From Liolophura sinensis (taxonomy: Eukaryota > Mollusca > Polyplacophora > Chitonida > Chitonidae), in the NCBI RefSeq assembly GCF_032854445.1, contig NC_088302.1:28295080-28359079 (forward strand): a DNA stretch of 64,000 nt, given 5' to 3'. The position numbers were made by a program, and so were the translations under genes. Each line of letters starts with the position of its first letter. Position 1 is the stretch's first letter. The notes under the pieces are model-generated. The model was not told the origin of the DNA. It did no database searches and saw nothing but the letters and a program-made list of their open reading frames with translations. Of this stretch, positions 1 through 12,059 are shown piece by piece.

Positions 1-589
1 GGTAACAAGATGCAAGTGATTAGCTAAACGAGATTTCTAGCCAGCTCGACAATAAGAAATTGACGGGTTGCATCGCCTGATCCATCGAGCCTGTCATTAG
101 AGCCGCACAGTTGTAGCCAATGAAATATTGGCCTACGCCATATCTCCACGAGACCTGACGAGATGGGGTAAATTATAGGTTGGTCGATAAGAACACAATC
201 TGTCTGGCTAAAATGAATTCCCGGCCATGTCGTCGGCGGCGTCTACGATTATAGGACTAATTGAGTTTGAGCTTTGCGGCAGGATGGAGCGTATTTGATC
301 TAATATCTGCCAGCGTATGATTGGCATTAGCCAAAGTCAAGTTATCCTGACAGAAGAGACCAAAGTCGTGTGATCCCGTCTATTGGCTAGGCTGCTCCAT
401 AACTCCTTTCTCTTCCATCGAATCTTATCGCAGTGATTCCTATTTATTAGTACTTAATTAAGTTTAGCAAGAATCTTCTCTTAATTATCGTACATTTTGG
501 ATTTTTGATGATGTTTCCGTCACGTGCACTTCTGTTAGATCCAAAATTTTATAGACCATCGATTATCGCACAGTAACTCTGAAAAATAA

Positions 590-830
590 ACTTTTAAATT
601 TATCAGAAGGCTTGTTCTCTGTTAGGATGTATTCTGTTATTACCGCAGACTGTTCTGTAGTACTAAATATAGCACACATATTTTTTTAATTCAGAAATAA
701 AAGATTGTATAATAGACTAACAGGGTTTAATGCTTACTATGTTAAACTATAAGAATACACTGTTGTCAAATAACAAACTTTTTTCTGTTAGAATTAACAG
801 GTTGTTTTAAACGTAGGTTTGTTGAAAAGG
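590..830. mobile_element. MITE-like palindromic repeat (single copy)
   Basis: The segment has imperfect inverted ends (TTTATCAGAAGGCTTGTT on the left; AACAAACTTTTTTCTGTTAG on the right). Its interior contains TGTTAGGATGTATTCTGTTA and inverted pieces of the same words. The same words build the array at 5405-6840. There is no coding capacity. The boundaries are approximate. Confidence 0.4.
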
Positions 831-1136
831 TACACAGTAAGCCAGTGTCTTATAAGGCGTAGTGTACAGCTATACAGACATATTTTGGTGGATATTTACA
901 AAGAAAAGCAAATATACAGTACTTAGATTGCAGAAATGTGAATATCAAAGACATAGAAAGCATTCGAATGATATAATGGAAAATTGCACATATAACTTAT
1001 GAAATAATTGACGACTTAAATCTATATGGTTAGAATTGATCATTTAGTAATTAATAAATCATTAACAGATTTGAGTGAAAGCATCTCGTTTAATAAAAAA
1101 TTAAAGTTTAACAGACCAAACTTTTGGCTGTTTCAG

Positions 1137-2255
1137 AAACGTTTGAAGAACAGATGAAACGAGCAATGCAGTACAAAGACGATATTTCAAAACAGCTGCA
1201 AGTTGTGAGAGGTAAGATGCAAAGCTCAAAGCTCGAAATGGAAATATTAGATACACCCCTTTTATTTACCTGGGCTATGCGGTGGTTTAGCCATATGTGT
1301 ATTAAGGTTTTAACTTTATATTGAGTGTTTCAAAAACAACTTTTTTCCCCTGCGAAATAGAATAAGACTTGCACCAAGATTAATGTATGACTTTCATCTT
1401 TTACATTCTAACTACTGACGTTAGAGTTACACTACACTTTAATATTTAATCCACCTGTTGATACGACGGCCATTTCCCGTGGCTTGTCCAGTCGTCTTAA
1501 TGTTATCTAATGACACCAGCTGATAAAACGCTAGTGTAGATACAAATATTACAAAAGCCGAAAAGCTGTATTTACCAGGTTTTAATTTGTTTGGTTTAGT
1601 TTTATTTTAGCTGCACTAAGGCATTTGAGGTCTAGTTTTACTTCGCTTATTTCCTTACATTTACCCCCTGGAATACTGTGATTGTTACCCTGCAAATAAT
1701 TTACTAATCCTGTTGGCTTTTCTCTAATCACAGACACCTTGTGTACCAAGTTAGACCAGGAGAGGAAAGTCAGAATGTCTCTGCAAGACAGACTGAACGG
1801 TATGTCAACTCAACCAGCACACCTTTGGTCTTAATTTCACCATGATGTTTAAAACTTGATTTCTTTAGAACTGACCTATAAACACAGTAAGAAGGTGAGG
1901 CCTTTGGATAACGGTAACTTTCGCATGCAGTGGTTTAATTCAGCTTTTTTTTACGTAGGCGTGATATACGGACGGATGATATTTGTGAACTGGCTTTCAC
2001 ATTTGGTTCATGTCTTCCTCTATTGAATTCCTCAGTGGAACAGATTTTTCTGAGATAAAGCTTTTAAAGCTCCACCGAGGAGCGTTGTGTCATGTAGGCC
2101 TAACGTGGGTTGTTAACGCGATCATGTATATGTTATAGTTTTGCTTTTTTTTGGTTTCTACAGAAGCGCACGATGCCCTCCACAGCTTCAGGTGTAACAT
2201 GCTAGCGTCTCGCCATTGTACCGAATGCTCCGTGAAAGAAATCATACCCAGATAA
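1137..2255 (+). CDS. SKOR: SKOR/Fussel-type SKI-family corepressor, 3' end (three terminal coding exons)
   Basis: The coding exons are 1137-1211, 1734-1799 and 2164-2255, joined by GT-AG introns that are all phase 1; the stop is TAA at 2253-2255. They encode about 78 residues: a helical segment containing FEEQMKRAMQYKDD and KQLQVVR, then DTLCTKLDQERKVRMSLQ, EAHDALHSF and a C-terminal tail with RHCTECS. From memory, this order and wording match the C-terminal coiled coil and Cys-containing tail of SKOR1/SKOR2 (Fussel/CORL). Those are nuclear corepressors of the SKI/SNO family that act with LBX1 and SMAD proteins in neurons. The SKI/SNO/DAC and SMAD4-binding domains must lie to the left of the window. 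The coiled coil is very similar to the vertebrate proteins, whereas the last dozen residues (VKEIIPR) are not. Each exon has a clean pyrimidine-AG acceptor, and the first two have GTAAGA and GTATGT donors. The paralogue (SKOR1 or SKOR2) cannot be decided; one invertebrate co-orthologue is likely. Confidence 0.88.
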
Positions 2256-3230
2256 AAGAATCACAGAAAAGGACAGGATGGTGCTTATTTGAAATCTTGG
2301 GAAAGTCATTTGGAATAGTAGAATGTACTTATGATTGTTCTTGTTGAAGATGTAAGAATCTATATAGACAATTTACCCCTAAATAGTGCTTAAATTCTGG
2401 TGTCATTCCACGGAAAACGATTTTCGCAAGGAGGCGTTAGTAGATCTAAACGGGTAGACATCCTGTTAAGGTCATTATATGAAATGCATTTAGAAGTACC
2501 CTTGTTAATTTAACGATTCTTAAAAATGCAGATAAAAGCACTCTTTTTGAAGTTTCGCCTGGCCCATATCAATCGGATTCTGTATAAAGGCCTATCTTTC
2601 CCCCCGCTGTGATGTTTTGGTATCAATTAGACATATGCCCAGCGAGATCTCCTTCAGCCATCTTTTATAGTTGATCTTGTAAACACTATTGTATAGATAT
2701 ATCAATTATATTATTTTCTTGTTCTTTAGGTAAAATTGAGCAAGAGATCTCACTGAGACAATTAAAAAAAATGTAGTTGTACTGCTGATTTCTTTAATTT
2801 CGTTGATAGATTCTTTTCCTGTTTATACAGTTTGCCATAGTAACCTTAATTTCTCATGATGTTTTCTGATTGATGGATTGATTGATACGCTTGTCGACTA
2901 ATTGACCTTTTAATAGATTCATTTTTTGTGCGGTTAATCAGTGGTACTTACAAAGAAATGCTTGGCTTGTCGTAACTGTTTCTTCATTAAGGATTGATTA
3001 ATTTTGTGATGTTTTCTTTCACAAGGAAACGTTTGTCAATATGGACAGCTATATCGCCAAGCAATGTGTCTGGAAAAAAAATTTACCTTGCTATTATGCG
3101 CCACGAGATTTCGCCAAACTGATGTTATGCCGTCGAACTATTTTTTCTGTAAATTACGAATTGAATTTCCGTGAGAAGTGCTCTTACAATCATAAACGCG
3201 TACAAAGAGACACTTTATCGTACGTAGGTA
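2256..3230. other. SKOR 3' flank and intergenic sequence
   Basis: AT-rich unique sequence, presumably including the SKOR 3' untranslated region. No convincing reading frame or poly(A) signal was singled out. Confidence 0.4.
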
Positions 3231-3234
3231 ATGA

Positions 3235-3585
3235 GTAGATAATCAGAAAGCCACAAAGTGTACAAAGCGCCATTTTGTCTAATTACATATATTTTGATTA
3301 TTTGGTTATTATTTAACGTCGCGTCCACTCAGGTTTATGGGTGGCGGTAACCATAGTGCCGAGAGGAAACCGTAGTGCCCGAAGGAAAGCGCGATGCCCA
3401 GAAGAAACCATAGCGCCCGAAAGAAACCATCATGACTGGAGGAACCATAATGCCGGAAGGCAAGATGTACCAGCTTCACAATGCTATGGAAATATAATGT
3501 ATATATCTAACACATCAAAACCTGAAAATGAGAGGAATATTCTCTTATATAAAACCAATCAAATAAATAAATAAATAAATAAATC
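3235..3585 (+). repeat. Dispersed repeat, copy 1, with SINE-like tail
   Basis: The block TGTACAAAGCGCCATTT, then ATTATTTAACG and a run of GTGCC-(C/G)GA(A)GGAAAC phrases, is shared with 4115-4350. It ends in ACCAATCAAATAAATAAAT, the same tail as the main SINE family. Confidence 0.65.
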
Positions 3586-3830
3586 ATGGTGGGCACGACC
3601 GAGTGGCTAGAGTGCTCGTAGAGCACAATGGTTCAGAAACCTCTCTCTAATGTTGTCGCTGTGATTACATGCTGGCTTCGTTTCCGGTCGTACGTGGAAA
3701 GGTCTGTCAGCCACAGATGGTCGTGAATTTTTTCCAGGCTCTACCTTGTTTCCTCCCGCCATAATTCTGGGCGTTGTCGTATAAGTGAAATTTCGTTGAA
3801 CACGGCGTAATAAATAAATAATTAAGAAAT
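3586..3830 (+). repeat. tRNA-derived SINE (family 1), old near-full copy
   Basis: It is diverged, but in order it keeps the degraded tRNA-like head, the TGCTGGCTTCGTTTCCGG block, ATGGTCGTG, TTTCCTCCCGCCATAAT, GTCGTATAAGTGAAATTTC and an AATAAATAAAT tail. Confidence 0.75.
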
Positions 3831-3959
3831 TATGAATAATTAAATCATTTCCTCCAGCCTTACCGTTTTGCTTGGCGTGAAGCCAACCAATATATTCAGA
3901 ATACTACCCCACTGAAAGGCCAGGCCAAAGAAACTAGAAGGGCGACCTGTGGTGTCACA

Positions 3960-4380
3960 GTGAACTGAAACTGGATTGATTGATTGGTTGATTTGCGTTT
4001 AACACCGTTCTGAGGAATTGTTCACTAATTCCTCGGTCATTAGTTTCACTGGTTGAGGTACACGGAGTACCCGGAGTAAACCACCAACCTTATCGTATGT
4101 ACCGATTGAGTCAATAAGTAACAAACCAGCGATGAAGTGCATAAAGCACCATTTAATTTAATTACATAATTTATCTATTTAATTATTATTTAACGCCGTG
4201 TTCAAGAATTTTTCACTCACGTTTACGGGTGGAGGAAACCATAGTGCCGGAAGGAAACGATACTATTCAGAGGAACCCTTAGTGCCCGGAGTCAATCACT
4301 GCTCTTGACGAAGTACCAGCTTTACAATGTTACGGACATATCATATACAAGAACAACTGAAATATTGAATTAGGCGTTAA
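3960..4380 (+). repeat. Dispersed repeat, copy 2
   Basis: This copy is homologous to 3235-3500 through GTGCATAAAGCACCATTTA, TTATTTAACGCCGTGTTCAA and GGAAACCATAGTGCCGGAAG. The part at 3975-4100 (GCGTTTAACACCGTTCTGAG) adds a second tail-like motif. No coding potential is seen. Confidence 0.6.
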
Positions 4381-4454
4381 AATTTGACCAGCCGCATATG
4401 CTATAAATAGCCAGATGACAAGATATTACAGTTACAGATTTAACCCAATCTATT

Positions 4455-4602
4455 GTGACGTGCACGGCCGAGTGATTACACATGTAGTACTCACTAATGC
4501 AGTTGCTGTGAGTTCAAGTCCAGCTTATGCTGGTTTCCTCTCCGGTCGTAGACCGGAAGATCTGTCAGCCACCTGCAGATGGTCGTGGATGGTCGAATGA
4601 AC
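4455..4602 (+). repeat. SINE family 1, 5' half
   Basis: A B-box-like GAGTTCAAGTCCAGC and the TGCTGGTTTCCTCTCCGG block are present; the copy breaks off after GATGGTCGTGGATGG. Confidence 0.8.
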
Positions 4603-4619
4603 TGAAAATATCTGTCTGT

Positions 4620-5110
4620 TTATTTGATATTGCAATCCAGTGACTGACATTTGACAATGCACTCTGATATATGACATACACTCTGGTGCTAAATTTGACA
4701 GTGCACTCTACTCCATGGCATTTGACTGTGCATTCGTGTGTATGATATTTGACAGTGCACCCTGGTGTATGACATCTGACTGTGTACTCTGCTATATCAC
4801 AAATGACGGAACATTCTGGCGTATGATATCTGACAGAGTATACTGGTGTAAGACATTTGACAGTGCACCCTAATGTATGACATTTGACAGTGCACCCTAG
4901 TGTTTGACATTTGACTCCGCACTTTAACGTCTGAAAAGTGACAAAACACTCAATTAAATACAAAATGACAGACCGCTTTGGTGTCTGAAAAATGATAGAA
5001 CACGGTGGTTTATGAAAAATGACAAAACACCCAGGTGTATGAAAACGCTGTGTAACTCGACCGATCTGGTAGATGAAAAATGACAGTGTGCTATGATCCT
5101 ATTTATAACT
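4620..5110. repeat. Degenerate minisatellite, units about 20-40 bp
   Basis: The words TGACATTTGACAGTGCAC and GTGTATGACA return about 15 times at irregular spacing, ending as AAAATGACAGAAC-type variants after 4960. Long minus-strand reading frames here are a by-product of the period. Confidence 0.75.
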
Positions 5111-5404
5111 CTATATATTGACCAGTGCACCTGTTCGAAAAGCACGTGTTTTTGCGAAGATTGACCCAAGAAAAGAAATGAAACCAATTCCCGTTTTAAA
5201 TATTTTATCCACCAAAGTATTTGTTAATATCTCATATATCTCGTAAAAAGTATACACAGACTCGAGTTTAAAAACTAAAACCGGGACAACATTTTTACAT
5301 AATTTTTATGTCGCCACAAGGAAATATGTGGACTGGACATATTTTTTTGCCTCTTGAGAACACGGCGGCTGACAAGTTATTGATACAAGAACGTACGTTA
5401 CTCA

Positions 5405-6715
5405 TTGTATATATACATTAAAAAAAATCATCTGTTAATTATACAGAAAGTGTGTTGTTTGAGTGATGGTAGGATGTATTCTGCTATTACATTACATATA
5501 TACACCAAAAAAATTCATCTGTTAATTATACAGAAAGTGTGTTGTTTGAGTGATGGTAGGATGTATTCTGCTATTACATTACATATATACACCCAAAAAA
5601 TTCATCTGTTAAATTTTACAGAAAGTGTGTTGTTTGAGTGATGGTAGGATGTATTCTGCTATTACATTACATATATACATATATACACCCAAAAAATTCA
5701 TCTGTTAATTATACAGAAAGTGTGTTGTTTGAGTGATGGTAGAATGTAGTCTACTGTTACTCATTGTATATACACACTCACAAAATTCATCTGTAAAATT
5801 TAACAGAAAGTTTGTTGTTTGAGTAATGGTAGAATGTATTCTACTATTACATTACTCATTGTACATATACACTGAAAAAATGTATCTGTTAAATTTAACA
5901 GAAAGTTTGTTGTTTGAGTAATGGTAGAATGTGTTCTGCTATTACATTACATATATACATATATACACCAAAAAATTCATCTGTTAAATTATACAGAAAG
6001 TGTGTTGTTTGAGTGATGGTAGGATGTATTCTGCTAATACATTCCATATATACACCCAAAAAATTAATCTCTTAAATTTTACGGAAAGTGTGTTGTTTGA
6101 GTAATGGTAGGATGTATTCTGCTATTACATTACATATATACACCCAAGAAATTCATCTGTTAAATTATACAGAAAGTGTGTTGTTTGAGTGATGGTAGGA
6201 TGTTTTCTGCTATTACATTACATATATACACCCAAAAAATTCATCTGTTAAATTATACAGAAAGTGTGTTGTTTGAGTGATGGTAGGATGTATTCTGCTA
6301 TTACATTACATATATACACCCAAAAAATTCATCTGTTAAATTATACAGAAAGTGTGTTGTTTGAGTAATGGTAGAATGTATTCTACTGTTACATTACTCA
6401 GTGTATATATACACTCACAAAATTCATCTGTAAAATTTAACAGAAAGTTTGTTGTTTGAGTAATGGTAGAATGTATTCTACTATTACATTACTCATTGTA
6501 CATATACACTGAAAAAATTTATCTGTTGAATTTAACAGAAAGTTTGTTGTTTGAGTAATGGTAGAATGTGTTCTGGTATTACATTACTCATTGTACATAT
6601 ACACTCACAAAATTCATCTGTTAAATTTAGCAGAAAGTTTGTTGTCTGAGTGATGGTAGAATGTTTTCTATTAGCCCAGCAGGACATTGTACAGAATATG
6701 CCATAATACCGTGTT
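5405..6715. repeat. Tandem array of about 14 units of 84-98 bp
   Basis: Each unit contains TTCATCTGTTAA, CAGAAAGTGTGTTGTTTGAG, TGATGGTAGGATGTATTCTG and an ATATATACACCC-like spacer. Unit length varies because the TA-rich spacer expands. The right edge runs into an inverted copy of the unit (near 6720), so the array looks like internal amplification of the palindromic element seen once at 590-830. Confidence 0.9.
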
Positions 6716-6734
6716 ATAATAACAGAATACATTC

Positions 6735-6812
6735 TAACATCACTCAGACACTCTAACATCACTCAGACACTCTAACATCACTCAGACACTCTAACATCAC
6801 TCAGACACTTAA
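6735..6812. repeat. 19-bp minisatellite, about 4 copies
   Basis: The unit is ACACTCTAACATCACTCAG, which is part of the inverted arm of the neighbouring larger repeat amplified on its own. Confidence 0.9.
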
Positions 6813-6844
6813 CACTTTCTGTTAAAATTAACAGAATAATTTTT

Positions 6845-7960
6845 ATTAATCTCATGGCCCCGTTTTGGATTAAACAAAAATTTATCAGACAAATGAAAAA
6901 GAGATCATAGAGCTTTTTATCGCAAAAAGGAACCTCATAAAAATCCTGATGCTTCTGTCACGAAAAGGGTTGGTTTCTGATGTATTAGCACTTGAACCGC
7001 TTTCAGATCTGACGTTAATTTTTGTCCGCGACTCACCGTTTCATGTCTGCGACTTACCGTTTTGGTCAACAACTGTCGGTTTTATTCAAAATGTTCCGTT
7101 TTTGGAGGTCATATGACAAATAATGCAGTCGTTGCAGAGCTAGTTTTCATGAGTGTAAAGATGTGGATATGCTATAAATAAAGGCAAATAATGGTAATTA
7201 GAGAAAAGTACATTACAAAGCAAACTTATCTCCTCACTGATAATCACTGTCAGTGCTGAAAAATACCTCCTTCTTCCTATGAAGTTTGAAAAAAAACTGT
7301 AGGTACTTTCTGTGAGGAACTGTGAGAAGTGCTACGGTGGAGTGTTGTCGACAGAATTTCCAAAAATTGCTATATAAGTCAAATGTGTTAAGAGGTCAAA
7401 GAATTTTCAAATGCTTTGCAACTCCAAAATGTATATGGAAAGATGCCAAATTATCTACATTAAGCGCGAATCTGTTTTCACTTTTCCCCTTCGACTTACA
7501 ATTTTTTAGTACTTTTTAAACTTTGCCCCGTCATGAAAGGCGACATGAACTCCATTATCCATGGGGAAGTTAGCTCGAGCTTGTGAAGAGAGCGCCACCA
7601 AACAACGCTTCCTGAAGTCTCTTGTTTGCGGAACCCATTTAATGTTACTTTGCATTTTTGTTTTTGTTTTATTATATAAGCAACAGAGTTGGGGAAGCAA
7701 AATCATGACAGAGGGTTTGGTGCAGGGCTAGTTAACAAATTATATGCATGGTATGATATGCCGAAAATAAGCTTTACATGTATTGATTTTAATCTGTTCC
7801 ACTCTTTTTCGAAAAAAAAAATTACGTAAGTGCAGAGTATTATAGCGGTGGTACATGTTTCATTATAGCCTCAATAGTCACGTGTCCCACCTCTCGAACT
7901 AATTATTCTCCATCCTTTTCTTCTAAAAGCACTGATTCTGTTGCAAAAAAAAAAAAAAAT
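6845..7960. other. Unique AT-rich intergenic sequence
   Basis: No gene, RNA or clear repeat was recognised. Confidence 0.4.
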
Positions 7961-8026
7961 GGGCGAGACCACTCCGAAGGCACCCATTTACCAACAAGAC
8001 GTATACATGTCAGCCCAAAAGCAAGA

Positions 8027-8183
8027 AGTCTGCCAGCAACCTGCGGATGGTCGTGGGTTTCCCACGGGCTCTGCCCGGTTTCTACCCACCATAATGCTGA
8101 CCGCCGTCACATAAGTGAAATATTCTTTAGTAGGGGGTAAAACACAAATCAAATAAATAAATAAATAATTAAATAAATAAACA
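8027..8183 (+). repeat. SINE family 1, 3' part
   Basis: It starts at CTGCCAGCAACCTGCGGATG and includes the GGGCTCTGCCCGGTTTC hairpin and the AAATAAATAAAT tail. The tRNA-like head is missing. Confidence 0.85.
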
Positions 8184-8472
8184 AAAGCAAGAATTTATAC
8201 TAGGGCTGTTCAAAACTGTATTAAAAGTTACGCCAGGCTTAAATCATAACACCAGCCTTGTTCTAATACAAAACCAGTTGAACAATAGTGTCGACAAGAG
8301 AATACCGTGTTTATCTACTAATACACCTTTGAATAATTGGGTCCTTTTACAAAAATCACTATATAAATGACATGAACCAGTTTCAGTTTTTCGTTCGATC
8401 ACACTCCAGTGCAGGCCGTCAGAACCGAACACAAGTTAACGGATGATGTGTTTAATTTCATGAATGAATTGA

Positions 8473-8818
8473 GTGAGTAAGTGAGTGAGTGAGTGAGTGC
8501 TTGGGGTTTAACGTCGTCCTCAACAATTTTTCAGTCATATGACGACGAAGGAATCATTAGGGTGCATGTACGTGTAATGTGCCTCCTTGTTGCAGGACGG
8601 ATTTCCACCGCTCTTTTATCTATTGCTGCTTCACTGAAAGGACTTACCGAAGGCAAGTAAGCCGCACCGCCCGAGCCATTATACTGATACGGGTCAACCA
8701 GTCGTTGCACTGTCCCTTTCATGCTGAACGCCAAGTGAAGAAGTTACAACTTCCTCTTTTAAAGTCTTAGGTGTGACTCGACCCAGGATTGATCCTGGAT
8801 CTACCGCTCCCGAAGCGG
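8473..8818 (-). repeat. SINE family 2 (different tRNA-derived element)
   Basis: Read on the minus strand, it begins in the anticodon/TpsiC part of a tRNA with a B-box-like GGATCAATCCTGGGTCGAG. A central domain follows with CGACTGGTTGACCCGTATCA, and it ends in AACGACGTTAAACCCCAAGC and a (CACT)n-type tail. A 13-bp direct repeat with one mismatch (ATGAATGAA(T/C)TGA, 8460-8472 and 8819-8831) flanks it, as expected for a target-site duplication. The A box is lost. Confidence 0.8.
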
Positions 8819-9277
8819 ATGAATGAACTGACGTGAGCGAGAAAATGTTATAAATGTGAATTTGATGATGACCCTCTTAAACTTCGTTGCGTAAAACGGA
8901 ATGCATACGGTTACATTGCGGGGGCTACCTCTTTAGTTCAACATAAATGACGTATTGCATACAATACAGATACATGTATATACGCAGTTGTTATATACTC
9001 ATTTTTATTCACAAAACAAACAACCAAGTAACGAAACATACTTTGGATATTTAAGACATGCCATTTTGATATTTTTTGTGTGTGGACTAAATCAAAATGA
9101 AATCGGGCTTAATCTATTCCCTGCAGATTTCAGAGAATACGTTTTTCTATCACACAGGCGCCATTGCAGCAGCTAGTCACGTTACACCCTCGACATCCGA
9201 GTAAGCTGGTAGTTCTAACGTCTATGCGCTTCCACGGCGTACTGAAGCCCCGCCCGTCTGTCATGTCCATTGATCCC

Positions 9278-9399
9278 CTAATCCGCTCCCGGTACAACAG
9301 TTTCATCCTCGTCATCATTCTCGGTTTCTAATTTTCCAGAAGGTACTTCAGCTGTAGGCGTAGCTTCTTTTCTTACCGGTCGTCTTTGCGATGTGGAAT
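9278..9399 (-). CDS. Possible terminal exon with acidic C-terminus, unrecognised
   Basis: After a T-rich acceptor (GTTTTTGTTCGCTAG), 39 codons run to TAG at 9278. The peptide starts STSQRRPVRKEATPTAEVPS and ends in an acidic tail, ENDDEDETVVPGAD. The composition looks like a disordered C-terminus of a nuclear or cytosolic protein. There is also a GTAAGA right after QRRP (near 9374), so a 22-nt internal exon is another reading. No upstream exon was identified. Confidence 0.22.
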
Positions 9400-11310
9400 C
9401 TAGCGAACAAAAACCCTCTCTTTCTTCTGCCGCGATTTAAAGTGTAACAATATGAGTGATTCGTATCCGGCCAATTAGATTTATTGTCGCCGCAACACAT
9501 GCCCAGATGCTGACAGATTGTTCTGGGTCGGGATCAATATGTTTATCACTGTGATTAAACGACAGTTCTGCACGCTATAGTCACATAATCACTGGATGTC
9601 GGTTTCTGTAGGACAGGAGACAGATTGCATAGAAACAAGAGAGATGACAAGTAAACACACACGTTCATCCTGATCTATACCTAAATCGGCACTGACTGTC
9701 CGGAAGGCTTACCGCTACCGGCCACCACAAGCACTTACCTGCACTGTCTTTGTTATTGGCCATTAAAAACTCATTAATTTGCGATATTAGAGACCGTTCA
9801 AAGCCGCTAGGAGTATCACCTCAGCGTCAGATCGGATATAATACCTATTTTAATAATTAAAGCGTTATTAAAAATGTTTACAGAGGGATTTAAAAAGTTT
9901 GTGTTTGTTGTCTGCGCGGCATAATAGGAAACATTTATTTATGAATATTTCATCTAACCGGCAAACATGCATTTCCTTTTTGTCTGAATTCATAAATGAC
10001 TTTGCTTCCCTGCGAATAAAAATGGTTGATAATTATGAATCGAAGTTGGGCATATATCCATGTCTTTAGCCTTTATAATATAACTGTTAGTGGTATACAA
10101 TTGTAGACTAACTTTAAGAGCACTAACAGAAGTCTATAACTGATGACGCCATTATGTTTATATTTTATCGCCATTATCTAGGAATATCTAACACTTAAAG
10201 CTAAAACTTGTTAATTCATAATAAACCTAAGACTTGTATAGTTTCTAAACGTATGTATCATGTTTGGCTGCTATTTCATAAAAGTCAATATTAGCCGATC
10301 TTTGATCCGCTTTCCTTTTTACACAAAAGTTTCACGGGAACACCCTTTAAATCTTCACTCCGGCTAAGACGCACTCAGAGATGTAATTGTGCCAAATTAG
10401 TTCCTTTTTTTGCTGCAATCAAGTTATTACATTTCGGAAGTATAAACACAACTAGACAATACCTGACTCAAAGTATTATTCTCAACAAGTTCGCTACCAT
10501 ATGCTCACCCCTACCTCTCGCTGATAAAGCCATTGAGCAATGGCGGAAGTCTTTACGCGAGTGGAATTAGTTCGCCGCGTCTTCAATGAACAGGCGGTAG
10601 TGAAGTGAATCGATTTCAGCTCAATGTGCTCTCCTCGAAGGCAGTTTTTATCGGAGAATGACCTTTGCAGCTCTTCTCTGTGCAGGTTCGCGATCAACTA
10701 TTCGTATTATAAAAGCCGATTTACCCATTCAGAAAGCGTTTCATGTGAGGAGCACTCATGTCTTTGTAGCTGCTCTGTGCTGTTTGGCTGCATACAATGG
10801 ACGGTCGACCAGGCAAGCTGCTCGACAAGTCCGTGTAAAAGCTTCGACACAGGAGCAGAATCGAGCCGGAGTCCGCCAGCTTTATCTCCGGTCACGTATA
10901 GTAATCGCTGGCAATTAACTTAATTGCGTTACTCTGGCCGGATTCTATACCATATTGAGGGAAGCCTTATATGCCCAAGCGAATAGAGATATGGGATGAT
11001 TCCAAAGGGAGACGAGCGTATCATCTTTGTATCACCTCCTATGAATAAACTATTCTCTTTATGTTAGTCCTTTGATTACCTCGTCCTACGCTTCCGCCGT
11101 CATCTACAATTCCGGAAATTAGATGCTACACACACAAGAGTTAATCGATAGCAGTTGTTATCACAATGTGTCTCATTTCTAAATTACTTTTACATGATTC
11201 CAGGCTTTGTCACGAGCTGTGTGATAAAAGCTCACCCAAACACAACCAAGGGCAGAGGAAATTTACTTAGCGCAAAATAAACGCTAAAACATACAACCAT
11301 CATAATCCCG
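9400..11310. other. Intergenic sequence of moderate GC
   Basis: There is a GC-richer patch at 10490-10930 with open frames on both strands (up to 99 codons) but no splice sites, signal or family resemblance. It could be a conserved regulatory element or exon. Confidence 0.3.
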
Positions 11311-11313
11311 GAT

Positions 11314-11516
11314 AATTTTCGACCGTAAGTGGGAAGGTCTGGCACAACCTGCGGATGGTCGTGGGTTCCCCCGTTTTCCTCCCACCATGAAGCTGACCGC
11401 CGTCGTATAAATGAAATATTCTTGAGCACGGCATAAAACACCAATCAAATATATAAATAAATAAATATTTAAATAAATAAATAAATAAATATTTAAATAA
11501 ATAAATAAATAAATCC
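11314..11516 (+). repeat. SINE family 1, 3' part with long AAAT tail
   Basis: It contains GTGGGAAGGTCTGG, CTGCGGATGGTCGTGGG, the CCACCATGAAGCTGACCGCC block and AAAACACCAATCAAATA, then an expanded AAATA/AAAT microsatellite. Confidence 0.85.
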
Positions 11517-11659
11517 CAGATAATTTTAACACAAGTGTAAGGCTTTCATAACGGCTGATGAAGCTTCAATAGAATAACAATAATGTTGTGTTAATAATGT
11601 TGGGAATAATTTTTCACCTCAATTAGCCTACCTGACTTTTTTTTTTTCAACAATTTTTT

Positions 11660-11727
11660 CATGCTGGCTTCCTCTCCGTCAACACGACGGCCGGAGAGGA
11701 AGCGAGCATGAACTCACAGCGATTCAA
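11660..11727. repeat. Inverted pair of short SINE fragments
   Basis: CATGCTGGCTTCCTCTCCG is followed after 11 bp by its near-exact inverse, CCGGAGAGGAAGCGAGCATG, and ACTCACAGCG. Both arms are the same internal SINE segment in opposite orientation, forming a hairpin of about 19 bp per arm. Confidence 0.8.
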
Positions 11728-12059
11728 CGAATAAAGGAATGATTCAATAATTAGCTGATTAAACTAATGAACAGTTGATTACCACGTGAACGTCATAAAT
11801 ATAGACGGGTAAAATATGAATTAATACTTTGAAAAAAAAGCACGTTAGTAATGATGTGATTTATTGATAAATTTATTTATTGATGTATTTTTATAAGATG
11901 GCTACTGGCACAAAATAAAATATTCATATCTGTTAAAATATTCATGTTCATAAAAAGTGAAGTTCATGATTCAGTCCAAAACTTTAGTGATAGTCCAGTA
12001 AGTGTATGGACAGCGTATGGACACAGGCGATTCAACGCAAGTTAAATGATGCCGTTATC

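Noticed and set aside
10494-10923. Overlapping frames of 62-99 codons on both strands
   Set aside because: Several frames compete, none has splice signals or a known family. Only the raised GC is notable.
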